Assembly (NCBI GenBank): GCA_012728025.1
Contig: JAAYFX010000185.1
Location: forward strand, 1-13,467
From: Clostridiales bacterium
GTDB taxonomy: Bacteria; Bacillota; Clostridia; Oscillospirales; Oscillospiraceae
Length of the DNA stretch: 13,467 nt
Direction: 5' to 3'
Made by a program: the position numbers and the translations under genes. This document shows, piece by piece, positions 6,679 to 12,617 of this stretch. The notes below the pieces were generated by a model. It searched no databases. It was given only the letters and a program-made list of their open reading frames with translations, and was not told the DNA's origin. The number at the start of each line of letters is the position of its first letter. The stretch's first letter is position 1.

Positions 6679-7158
6679 CTATGAAATCTTATAGCCGCCT
6701 CTTATTAAAACCGTGGCGTCTGTTGTGGCAGAAATCCCGTCGCCGCTGGTTGCCGCCATAAGCAGGTGGTCTTTGGATATTGCCTGCCCAGCCGACAGGG
6801 AAGCGCCAGCCGTCACATCACTAAGCCCCCCTTCGCCCAGAACTTCTGCCGAGCCGGAGCGCAAAATTATCTCACAGCCGGAACTTGCCGCAAGGCTTTG
6901 CCCCGATTTAAGGCTAATGGCCTTAAAGTTTGCAACATCAAGCCCGCTGATTTCATCTTCAAGCTTTTTAACCTCACTGTCAAGCCTTGCTTCAAACTCT
7001 GCCTGTAACCGAGGTGTTAGGGTTTTGTCCAAATAGCTTTTTGCGACTAAAGGGTCGTCCTTGGTTCCATAATTTGAAGCGGCATAAGCGCCAACACCTA
7101 TACCTGCTGCCAAAATCAAAACGGCGACAATTAATAGTGCAATCTTTTTGTTTTTCAT
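6679..7158 (-). CDS. Exported or membrane-anchored protein of unknown function
   Basis: The 159-residue product starts MKNKK and has one hydrophobic helix (about 6-27) with no lipobox, so it is either a signal-anchored or a cleaved secreted protein; AYAAS at 24-28 could be a cleavage site. Next come NYGTKDDPLVAKSYLDKTLTP (29-49), a charged, probably coiled-coil segment (51-70) and a Gly/Ser-rich, probably beta domain (78-159) with CEIILRSGSAEVL and a closing VLIRGGYKI. I recall similar uncharacterised exported proteins in clostridial genomes but no function. The ATG has GAGAGG five bases upstream. It is 76 bases downstream of mazF without a clear terminator between, so it may share the mazF transcript. 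Confidence 0.82.
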   Translation of the reverse strand: MKNKKIALLIVAVLILAAGIGVGAYAASNYGTKDDPLVAKSYLDKTLTPRLQAEFEARLDSEVKKLEDEISGLDVANFKAISLKSGQSLAASSGCEIILRSGSAEVLGEGGLSDVTAGASLSAGQAISKDHLLMAATSGDGISATTDATVLIRGGYKIS

Positions 7159-7188
7159 ATGTACCTCTCTTTTGCGGCTGCTTTAGTC

Positions 7189-7226
7189 TGCGGGCCGGCA
7201 AGAGCCGACCCGCATTTTCTATGCGG
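7189..7226 (-). other. Two overlapping hairpins between mazF and the exported-protein gene
   Basis: In minus-strand RNA, 7204-7214 pairs with 7189-7199 over 11 bp including one G-U pair, around a 4-base loop. A second hairpin pairs 7221-7226 with 7210-7215. The two share 7210-7214 and so exclude each other. Neither has a T run on the minus strand, so they are not simple terminators; mRNA stability, processing or attenuation are possible roles. Confidence 0.4.
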
Positions 7227-7234
7227 CTTTAGCC

Positions 7235-7585
7235 CTATCCTTCCAAACCGAAGCTGACTACTATGGCATTATCAACCTCGTTCATTAATGGTACGCTTAA
7301 GGTTCCCATCCGCTCTCGCAGGCGGGATTTGTCGATGGTTCTTATTTGCTCCAATAAAATTACACTGTCACGACTTAAGCCGCAGCTTTGCCCAGAAAGT
7401 TCAATGTGTGTTGGCAGTCTTGCCTTTCCCAGTTGGGAGGTAATGGCCGCCGCTATGACTGTTGGGCTGTGCTTGTTGCCCGTGTCGTTTTGTACTATAA
7501 GCACAGGGCGCATACCCCCTTGCTCACTGCCGACCACGGGGCTTAGGTCTGCGTAATAGATGTCTCCGCGTTTAACTGTGCTCAC
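7235..7585 (-). CDS. mazF: MazF/NdoA-type mRNA interferase toxin
   Basis: The 116-residue protein is close to Bacillus EndoA (NdoA): VKRGDIYYADLSPVVGSEQGGMRPVLIVQND (4-34), the AAAITSQ strand (45-51), LPTHIEL (57-63) and DSVILLEQIRTIDK (73-86). The catalytic residues by alignment are Arg26 and Thr49; both are present. MazF proteins cut single-stranded mRNA at short motifs and are normally held by a MazE-type antitoxin encoded just upstream. Here alr lies upstream, as in Bacillus, but the 109-base gap holds no antitoxin gene. The start is a GTG with GGAG eleven bases upstream. The toxin is probably active if expressed, unless an antitoxin is encoded elsewhere. Confidence 0.95.
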   Translation of the reverse strand: MSTVKRGDIYYADLSPVVGSEQGGMRPVLIVQNDTGNKHSPTVIAAAITSQLGKARLPTHIELSGQSCGLSRDSVILLEQIRTIDKSRLRERMGTLSVPLMNEVDNAIVVSFGLEG

Positions 7586-7601
7586 TGCGTTTCACACTCC
7601 G

Positions 7602-7645
7602 ATGATAGTTTGCCCGCTACATTATATGTAGGAGCGCACTATCAT
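7602..7645. promoter_or_regulatory. Nested dyad-symmetric region upstream of mazF with two TATAAT boxes nearby
   Basis: ATGATAGT (7602-7609) is the reverse complement of ACTATCAT (7638-7645). Inside it, CTACAT (7617-7622) mirrors ATGTAG (7626-7631) around nearly the same centre, 7624. The minus-strand hexamer TATAAT at 7626-7621 sits in the core, and another TATAAT is at 7671-7666; neither has a good -35 box. The region could be an operator over a mazF promoter or an RNA hairpin in the leader. Confidence 0.5.
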
Positions 7646-7694
7646 TGTTTCACCCGCGGATAAAAATTATACATTAAGTTTTAGCAAAAATTCT

Positions 7695-8822
7695 CTATTT
7701 GCAATAATGCCTTGGAATACGGCTGGAAATATCGCAAAGTATCTCATAGGTGTTGGTTCCCGCTTTTTCCGCCAGCTCCTCAACCTTTATAACCGTCCTG
7801 CGCTCATGACCGAAAATTGCGGCAATAGTGCCCACTTCAACCGTTTCGCAATCCGTCACGTCAACCATGCAGGAGTCCATGCATATCCTGCCTATCTGGG
7901 GGCAACGCCTGTCGTTTACTATAACGTCTATTTTACCGGAAAGCTCCCTGCGCAGCCCGTCGCCGTAGCCTACGGGCAAAACAGCCACCTTCATCTTCTT
8001 ATCTGCTATAAAATCACGACCATAGCTGACACTTTCACCCTTTTCAAGGTCAAAAATATGGGAAACCCGTGTTTTAAACTCCATAGAATGGGTAATGGGC
8101 AAAACCTCGGACCTTTCCTTAGGGTAACAGCCGTAAAGAAGTATCCCTGGGCGAACCATGTCCAGCCACATTTCGGGATGGTTCAATATGGCGCCGCTGT
8201 TGGCGCAGTGCTTTATGGCAAAGGGTTTCTTCGTTTTTTCTTCAACTTGAGAAACGGCGGACATAAAGCTTTCAAACTGCTTTTTGGTATATTCCCCGCC
8301 GTCCGGCTCATCAGAAACAGCAAAGTGGGTAAACACCCCTTCTGCCTGAAGTTTTGGCAGGGAAATTGCACGGCAAATATCATCCACACCGTTTTTCGCA
8401 TCAAAGCCTAGCCTGCCCATGCCTGTTTCAAGCTTCACATGAACCTTAAGACTCTTGCCGGCCTTTTCCAGTATCCTTGAATATTCCTTAGCTGTTTCCA
8501 AACTGAAAAGACTTTGTATGGCATCGCAATCTGCAACTCTTTCGATAAAATCCGGAAAAGTGTGCCCCAAAATAAGTATGGGAAGCTTTATGCCCTTCTC
8601 CCGCAGAAGCTCTGCCTCGTCAAGGCAGGCCACAGCAAGATAATCGCAGCCATAAGCCTGAAGCATTTTAGAAACCTCCACAAGCCCGTGACCATAGGCG
8701 TTTGCCTTTACCACACCGCAAATCTTGCAGTTTTCCGACACCAATTTGCGTATTCTGCCATAGTTGTAGTTTATGGCGCTTACGCCTACCTCTGCCCAGG
8801 TTCTTTTGTGAATGTCAAGCAT
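7695..8822 (-). CDS. alr: Alanine racemase
   Basis: Alr is a PLP enzyme that interconverts L- and D-alanine, supplying D-alanine for peptidoglycan and affecting alanine-sensing germination in spore formers. The 375-residue product has the PLP lysine at position 39 in VVKANAYGHG, the same number as in the Geobacillus enzyme, and the second catalytic base Tyr267 in SVSYGRDF. HFAVSDE (166-172), RPGILLYG (224-231) and CMDSCMVDVT (314-323) complete the family pattern. The ATG at 8822 is preferred because AGAGAGG lies seven bases upstream and MLDIHKRTWAEV matches family starts; the frame is open to 8870 but that extension is unlike Alr. It lies between the GerS-like lipoprotein gene and mazF on the same strand. 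Confidence 0.96.
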   Translation of the reverse strand: MLDIHKRTWAEVGVSAINYNYGRIRKLVSENCKICGVVKANAYGHGLVEVSKMLQAYGCDYLAVACLDEAELLREKGIKLPILILGHTFPDFIERVADCDAIQSLFSLETAKEYSRILEKAGKSLKVHVKLETGMGRLGFDAKNGVDDICRAISLPKLQAEGVFTHFAVSDEPDGGEYTKKQFESFMSAVSQVEEKTKKPFAIKHCANSGAILNHPEMWLDMVRPGILLYGCYPKERSEVLPITHSMEFKTRVSHIFDLEKGESVSYGRDFIADKKMKVAVLPVGYGDGLRRELSGKIDVIVNDRRCPQIGRICMDSCMVDVTDCETVEVGTIAAIFGHERRTVIKVEELAEKAGTNTYEILCDISSRIPRHYCK

Positions 8823-8870
8823 TTTCTTACCTCTCTTATCCGACCGCATGGCATTTGCAACACAGCACAA

Positions 8871-8898
8871 TTTATCTGCTTGATAAAACCCCGTGCAA
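8871..8898 (-). promoter_or_regulatory. Possible promoter of alr
   Basis: On the minus strand TTGCAC (8898-8893) is followed after 16 bases by GATAAA (8876-8871), about 49 bases before the alr ATG. The match is moderate, and alr could instead be read from the nnrD promoter. Confidence 0.3.
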
Positions 8899-8916
8899 TC
8901 TTTTTTGTTTAAGGAC

Positions 8917-8969
8917 AGCGCCGGCGCAAGTCCCGCTTAAAAGCAAAGGCTGATACCTGCACCGGCACT
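8917..8969 (-). other. Wobble-containing hairpin between the lipoprotein gene and alr
   Basis: In minus-strand RNA, 8969-8959 can pair with 8927-8917 over 11 bp including two G-U pairs, with a 31-base loop. The second arm contains the palindrome GCGCCGGCGC (8918-8927). The hairpin starts seven bases past the lipoprotein stop codon. No T run follows on the minus strand, so a protective or processing role is more likely than simple termination. Confidence 0.4.
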
Positions 8970-8975
8970 ATTTAA

Positions 8976-9527
8976 TTAAAAGTCAATCATAATTTCTGCC
9001 GCTTCACTGCCATGTATGGAGGCTGCAAGCAACTGTCCGCTGCTTTCATTAATCCACAAAAGCATATGGGAACCGTCAGATAGCTGAAGCTCTGCCGTCA
9101 GGCTGTTTTCGCCATTAGTTTTTTCTGTCCAAACGCCTTTTAGATGGCCTTCCTCCAAAAACTCAATAAAAGTGGGAAGGGCCCTCATGGGAGAAAGCTG
9201 CTCCTCCGCAAGATTTCCCGTTTCAAGGACGGCTCCGTCATAAGAAAGTTCCGTCTCGCCGCTTTTAATATAAGCCTTAACCTTTGATATAAGCTCTGGC
9301 TCTAAGATTTCAACACTTTCTGTGTCTCCCCTTTTTTCATAAACCAGCTTGTACTTTGAAACAGTGTCATCACTTGAGGCTTTAACAACTGCTGTGATGG
9401 AAAGTTCATCGGAAAGCAAAAACTGCTCTTTCCAATTTGTAAAATTTTCCTCCTGCCGGCTGTGGCTTTTGCAGCCAGCCGTAAGCAAAAGGCTTATCAT
9501 AAGTGCAAGCAAAAATGCCTGCCTCAT
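8976..9527 (-). CDS. Lipoprotein, GerS-like (probable LolA-like fold, germination related)
   Basis: The 183-residue product has a lipoprotein signal peptide with the lipobox LTAGC, so Cys19 would be lipidated and the protein held on the outer face of the membrane. The rest is soluble and probably beta-rich (ELSITAVVKASS, YKLVYEKRGDTESVEIL, GVWTEKTNGENSLTAELQLSDG, MLLWINESSGQLLAASI), which fits a LolA/LolB-like lipoprotein fold. In Clostridioides difficile the lipoprotein GerS, needed for spore cortex modification with the amidase CwlD, is encoded beside an alanine racemase; here alr is next downstream, which supports a GerS-like role. The start overlaps the nnrD stop as ATGA, with GGAGAGAGG just upstream. 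GerS identity is an inference from size, signal and position. Confidence 0.78.
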   Translation of the reverse strand: MRQAFLLALMISLLLTAGCKSHSRQEENFTNWKEQFLLSDELSITAVVKASSDDTVSKYKLVYEKRGDTESVEILEPELISKVKAYIKSGETELSYDGAVLETGNLAEEQLSPMRALPTFIEFLEEGHLKGVWTEKTNGENSLTAELQLSDGSHMLLWINESSGQLLAASIHGSEAAEIMIDF

Positions 9528-11047
9528 TTACCTCTCTCCATTTTTAACATAATATTGGGTAGTTCGTCAATAACATCTGTGGGCAACATGGCATATTCGC
9601 CCTTTCTTTGGGCACACAAGTCTCCGGCACAGGCATGAATCAGGCAGGCTGTTGTAACCGCATGCTTTTCTGGGAAACGGCACACCATAGCTCCCATTAT
9701 ACCCGCTAACACATCACCGCTGCCGCCCTTAGCCATGCCCGGATTTCCTGCCGCTATGATGAAAACGTCACCGTCGGGGAAGGCACAGATGGTTCTGTGA
9801 CCTTTAAGCACCAAAATGCAGTTTCGAGAGCTTGCAAAGTTTCTGGCATCTGCTATCCTGTCTCCGGTAAGCTTTCCACCAAGACGGATAAACTCTCCCT
9901 CATGAGGGGTCAAAATCGGCATATGCCCTGCACTTTTAATGGTTTCAGGGTCGTCCCCAAGGGCAAAAAGTCCGTCGGCATCCACTATAAGGGGCTTCGT
10001 GCTGGTTTTAAGAAGGGTTCTAACAAGCCATGAAAGGTCCTGTGACCTGCCAAGCCCGCCGCCTATAACGCAAACGTCCGAGGTGTTTAAAGTGTCCAGT
10101 ATGTGCGGCAGGGCAACAGCGTCTATTTTGCCGCTTTCGTCATCAGACAGGGGAAAAGGCATAGGCTCCCACAGTCTTGCTGCTGTTATGTTATAAATCG
10201 TTTTCGGAACACCGAGGAAAACCATTCCCGTACCGCTTCTTGAAGCTGCCTGAGCGCACATGGCAGGAGCGCCGGAATATCCCACGCTGCCGCCTACAAT
10301 AAGAAGCCTTCCATAGTCTCCCTTGTGGCTTATTCTGGGCCTTTTCGGAAGGGATAGCTCGCCTGCGCAAAGGGCAAATATGTTTTCCCCCGCACCTTTT
10401 AAAGCCTCGTCCGGAGCGCCCACGTCACAGACCCTAAGCTCTCCGCAATAAACACAGCCCGGCTCCACAAAATGCCCCGGCTTTGCCATAGAAAATGTAA
10501 CCGTTATGTCTGCCTTAACGGCAGAGCCCATGATGCGCCCTGTGTCCGCATGGACACCGCTGGCAATGTCCACAGAAACCACCTTTGCCGGAGAGGCATT
10601 TATAAGCTCCACAACGGCGGCATTTTTCCCCCGCAGCTCACGCTTTAAGCCTATACCGAAAAGTGCGTCGATAATAACCCCCGCATTTTCAATAGAGCGT
10701 TTGTGGCTTTCGTTTTCCGGTTCAAAGTCCTCCAGTATTCCATGTACTTCGTTAAGCCTTCTTTCCATTTCCACAGAATCGGTGCTCATTTTGTCTCTTT
10801 TGCCAACTAAGAGACAGCGCACCTGCACTCCACGCCGCATAAGGTTTATGGCGGCGGCAATACCGTCGCCTCCGTTGTCTCCGCTTCCGCATATGGCGAC
10901 AGCATTTTTGTTGACCCCCATAAGACGCAAGGCCGCATCGGTAATGTGAACAGCGGCGTTTGTCATTAGCAGGGTGGACGGAACGCCCGATACATGGATA
11001 CTGCGGTTGTCCGCGTCCCTCATTTTTTGAGAGCTAGTTAGCTGCAT
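9524..11047 (-). CDS. nnrD: Bifunctional NAD(P)H-hydrate epimerase / ADP-dependent NAD(P)H-hydrate dehydratase
   Basis: The protein repairs hydrated NADH and NADPH: the N-terminal half epimerises the R and S hydrates and the C-terminal half dehydrates the S form using ADP. At 507 residues it has both domains. The YjeF-N domain (about 1-215) shows CGSGDNGGDGIAAA (53-66), DALFGIGL (127-134) and VSVDIASGVHADTG (157-170). The ribokinase-like YjeF-C domain (about 225-507) shows HKGDYGRLLIVGG (241-253), LTPHEGEF (379-386) and the nucleotide motif GNPGMAKGGSGDVLAGI (434-450). The ATG has GGAGG seven bases upstream. It leads the block nnrD-lipoprotein-alr-mazF and has a strong promoter. The often linked acpS gene is absent here. 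Confidence 0.96.
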   Translation of the reverse strand: MQLTSSQKMRDADNRSIHVSGVPSTLLMTNAAVHITDAALRLMGVNKNAVAICGSGDNGGDGIAAAINLMRRGVQVRCLLVGKRDKMSTDSVEMERRLNEVHGILEDFEPENESHKRSIENAGVIIDALFGIGLKRELRGKNAAVVELINASPAKVVSVDIASGVHADTGRIMGSAVKADITVTFSMAKPGHFVEPGCVYCGELRVCDVGAPDEALKGAGENIFALCAGELSLPKRPRISHKGDYGRLLIVGGSVGYSGAPAMCAQAASRSGTGMVFLGVPKTIYNITAARLWEPMPFPLSDDESGKIDAVALPHILDTLNTSDVCVIGGGLGRSQDLSWLVRTLLKTSTKPLIVDADGLFALGDDPETIKSAGHMPILTPHEGEFIRLGGKLTGDRIADARNFASSRNCILVLKGHRTICAFPDGDVFIIAAGNPGMAKGGSGDVLAGIMGAMVCRFPEKHAVTTACLIHACAGDLCAQRKGEYAMLPTDVIDELPNIMLKMERGK

Positions 11048-11112
11048 GGCATTTCCTCCCTGTTATTAACTTAATACTTTGTCCTCCCGTTTATTCACTC
11101 TACATTAATGTT

Positions 11113-11141
11113 ATTATAGTATCTCCAGAAAAATTAGTCAA
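11113..11141 (-). promoter_or_regulatory. Sigma-A promoter of nnrD and the genes downstream
   Basis: On the minus strand TTGACT (11141-11136) is followed after exactly 17 bases by a perfect TATAAT (11118-11113). Transcription would begin near 11106, inside a 10-bp palindrome ACATTAATGT (11102-11111), leaving a leader of about 60 bases. This is the best promoter in the window. Confidence 0.85.
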
Positions 11142-11191
11142 ATTTATTCTTGCTTAATATCACAGCTTATGATAATTTATATTTAACTATC

Positions 11192-11230
11192 CAAAGGTTT
11201 TATAGTGGCTTGCCGCTAAAAGAGCCTTTG
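11192..11230 (+). other. Extra hairpin just before the T-box
   Basis: CAAAGG (11192-11197) pairs with CCTTTG (11225-11230), and AGTGG (11204-11208) pairs with CCGCT (11213-11217) around a CTTG loop, with partly paired T/A tracts between. It lies directly before T-box Stem I and is not part of the canonical T-box fold as I know it. The transcript start is not known, so it may not be transcribed in full. Confidence 0.4.
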
Positions 11231-11459
11231 AAAAATGCGTTGATGGGGAAAATAACGACCTTGCCCGCCAAAGAGAGAGGCTGCCGCCGGCTGAAAGCGC
11301 CTTGCGTGGCTGTTGTTTGGTTCGCCCCGGAGCAACCGGTTAATCTCCGGCGTCCCCGCCCCGTTAAAGGCGGAAAAGAGCGGCGCTTTCGGCGCCGAAA
11401 TCGGGTGGTACCGCGGAAGTATTGTCTTTCGTCCCTTTTTTGGGCGAAGGGCTTTTTTT
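11231..11459 (+). promoter_or_regulatory. T-box riboswitch leader with Phe (UUC) specifier
   Basis: T-box leaders bind a tRNA and read its charging state, so uncharged tRNA-Phe would allow read-through into pheS and pheT. The T-box core GGGTGGTACCGCG (11403-11415) is exact. Stem I is recognisable: GTTG (11239-11242) pairs with CAAC (11333-11336) and GGGG (11245-11248) with CCCC (11325-11328); the AGAGAG segment (11272-11277) leads into the distal loops. The specifier is UUC at 11321-11323, followed by a purine and CCCCGGAG, as is usual. Two small hairpins follow (11356-11373 and 11381-11397) before the antiterminator. A transcription start is probably between 11160 and 11230, but no convincing promoter was found. 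Confidence 0.93.
11424..11459 (+). terminator. T-box controlled terminator
   Basis: GTCTTTCGTCCC (11424-11435) pairs with GGGCGAAGGGC (11442-11452) with one bulged U and two G-U pairs around six T, followed by seven T (11453-11459). The 5' arm also belongs to the antiterminator with the T-box core, so the two folds exclude each other. Confidence 0.9.
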
Positions 11460-11526
11460 ATTTCCCCTGTCCTTTCCCCGCAAAGCTTATTTATTACTAA
11501 TTATTATATATGAGGAGTCATCAACT

Positions 11527-12552
11527 ATGAAAAAAATGTTGCAGGACTTGAAAGACAGTTCCCTGTCCGCCATTGGCAGTGCGGCAAGTCCGGAGGCTCT
11601 TGAAAGCCTCAGAGTAAAATATTTGGGCAAAAAAGGTGAGCTGACCGCAATTTTAAAGCAGATGGGGAAGCTCTCTTCCGAGGAGCGCCCCGTAATAGGT
11701 CAGCTTGCAAACGAGGTGCGTGAGCATCTGTCCAAGGCTCTGGACGAAAAACGTGAGCAGCTTTACGCAAAGCAACTTGAAAGCCGCCTTATCTCAGAAA
11801 AAATCGACGTTACCATCCCCGGTATTCCAGTAAAAGTCGGTAAAAAGCATCCTTTAAGCACCGTTTTGGACGAGGCGAAGGAAATTTTTGTTTCCATGGG
11901 CTTTTCCATTGCCTCCGGCCCCGAAATTGAATATGCCGAATATAACTTCGACAAGCTGAACCACTCTGCCGGTCACCCTGCCAGAGACAGGCAGGACACA
12001 TTTTATTTTTCCGACGATGACAGAATACTTCTGCGCACCCAGACCTCTCCTGTGCAAATCCGCGTTATGGAAAACAGAAAGCCCCCCATACGCATAATCT
12101 CCCCCGGCAGGGTTTACCGCAAGGACGAGGTGGATGCCACCCACAGCCCGATGTTTCACCAGATAGAGGGTCTTGTGGTGGATAAAGGCATAACTATGGG
12201 CGACCTTAAAGGCACCTTAAACACCATAATAAAGCAGCTTTACGGCGAGGATACCATCACCCGTTTTCGCCCTCATCACTTCCCATTCACAGAGCCTTCC
12301 TGCGAGGTGGATGTCCAGTGCTTTGAGTGCAAGGGCAAGGGATGCAGAGTTTGCAAGGGCGAGGGCTTTATAGAGCTTTTAGGCGCAGGCATGGTTCATC
12401 CAAAGGTACTTGAAGTTTGTGGAATAGACAGCAAGGTTTATTCCGGCTTTGCCTTCGGCATGGGACTTGAGCGCATGACAATGCGCCGTTTCAACATTTC
12501 CGACCTAAGACTTATTTTTGAAAATGACGTTCGTTTTCTCGACCAGTTTTAA
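11527..12552 (+). CDS. pheS: Phenylalanyl-tRNA synthetase alpha subunit
   Basis: PheS is the catalytic subunit of the (alpha-beta)2 enzyme that charges tRNA-Phe. The 341-residue length is typical. An N-terminal coiled-coil arm (about 1-95) binds tRNA; the class II core follows with motif 2 around IRIISPGRVYRKDEVDATHS (188-207) and motif 3 in GFAFGMGLERM (307-317) with Arg316. The cysteine knuckle C265-x2-C268-x4-C273-x2-C276 is common in bacterial PheS. It ends in NDVRFLDQF, the usual C-terminus. The ATG at 11527 has GAGGAG nine bases upstream; the frame is open further back through the T-box terminator, but that part is leader RNA. pheT follows after 65 bases. Confidence 0.98.
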   Translation: MKKMLQDLKDSSLSAIGSAASPEALESLRVKYLGKKGELTAILKQMGKLSSEERPVIGQLANEVREHLSKALDEKREQLYAKQLESRLISEKIDVTIPGIPVKVGKKHPLSTVLDEAKEIFVSMGFSIASGPEIEYAEYNFDKLNHSAGHPARDRQDTFYFSDDDRILLRTQTSPVQIRVMENRKPPIRIISPGRVYRKDEVDATHSPMFHQIEGLVVDKGITMGDLKGTLNTIIKQLYGEDTITRFRPHHFPFTEPSCEVDVQCFECKGKGCRVCKGEGFIELLGAGMVHPKVLEVCGIDSKVYSGFAFGMGLERMTMRRFNISDLRLIFENDVRFLDQF

Positions 12553-12617
12553 CAAGGCCTCAAATTTATATGCCAATTACAGGCTTTCTATACGAACTTT
12601 GAAAGGATTGAAAATAT

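Noticed and set aside
7707..8411. 234-codon open frame on the plus strand
   Set aside because: It lies antisense to alr, whose catalytic residues are intact; the frame is a codon-bias shadow without a ribosome site.
8823..8870. Longer alr start
   Set aside because: The ribosome site AGAGAGG is spaced for the ATG at 8822, and with that start the PLP lysine falls at position 39 as in known Alr.
11356..11397. Two GC-rich hairpins as independent terminators
   Set aside because: They have no T runs and sit where T-box leaders carry their linker stems before the antiterminator.
11422..11526. N-terminal extension of pheS in the same frame
   Set aside because: It would be translated from the T-box terminator; the ATG at 11527 has a good ribosome site and matches the PheS N-terminus.
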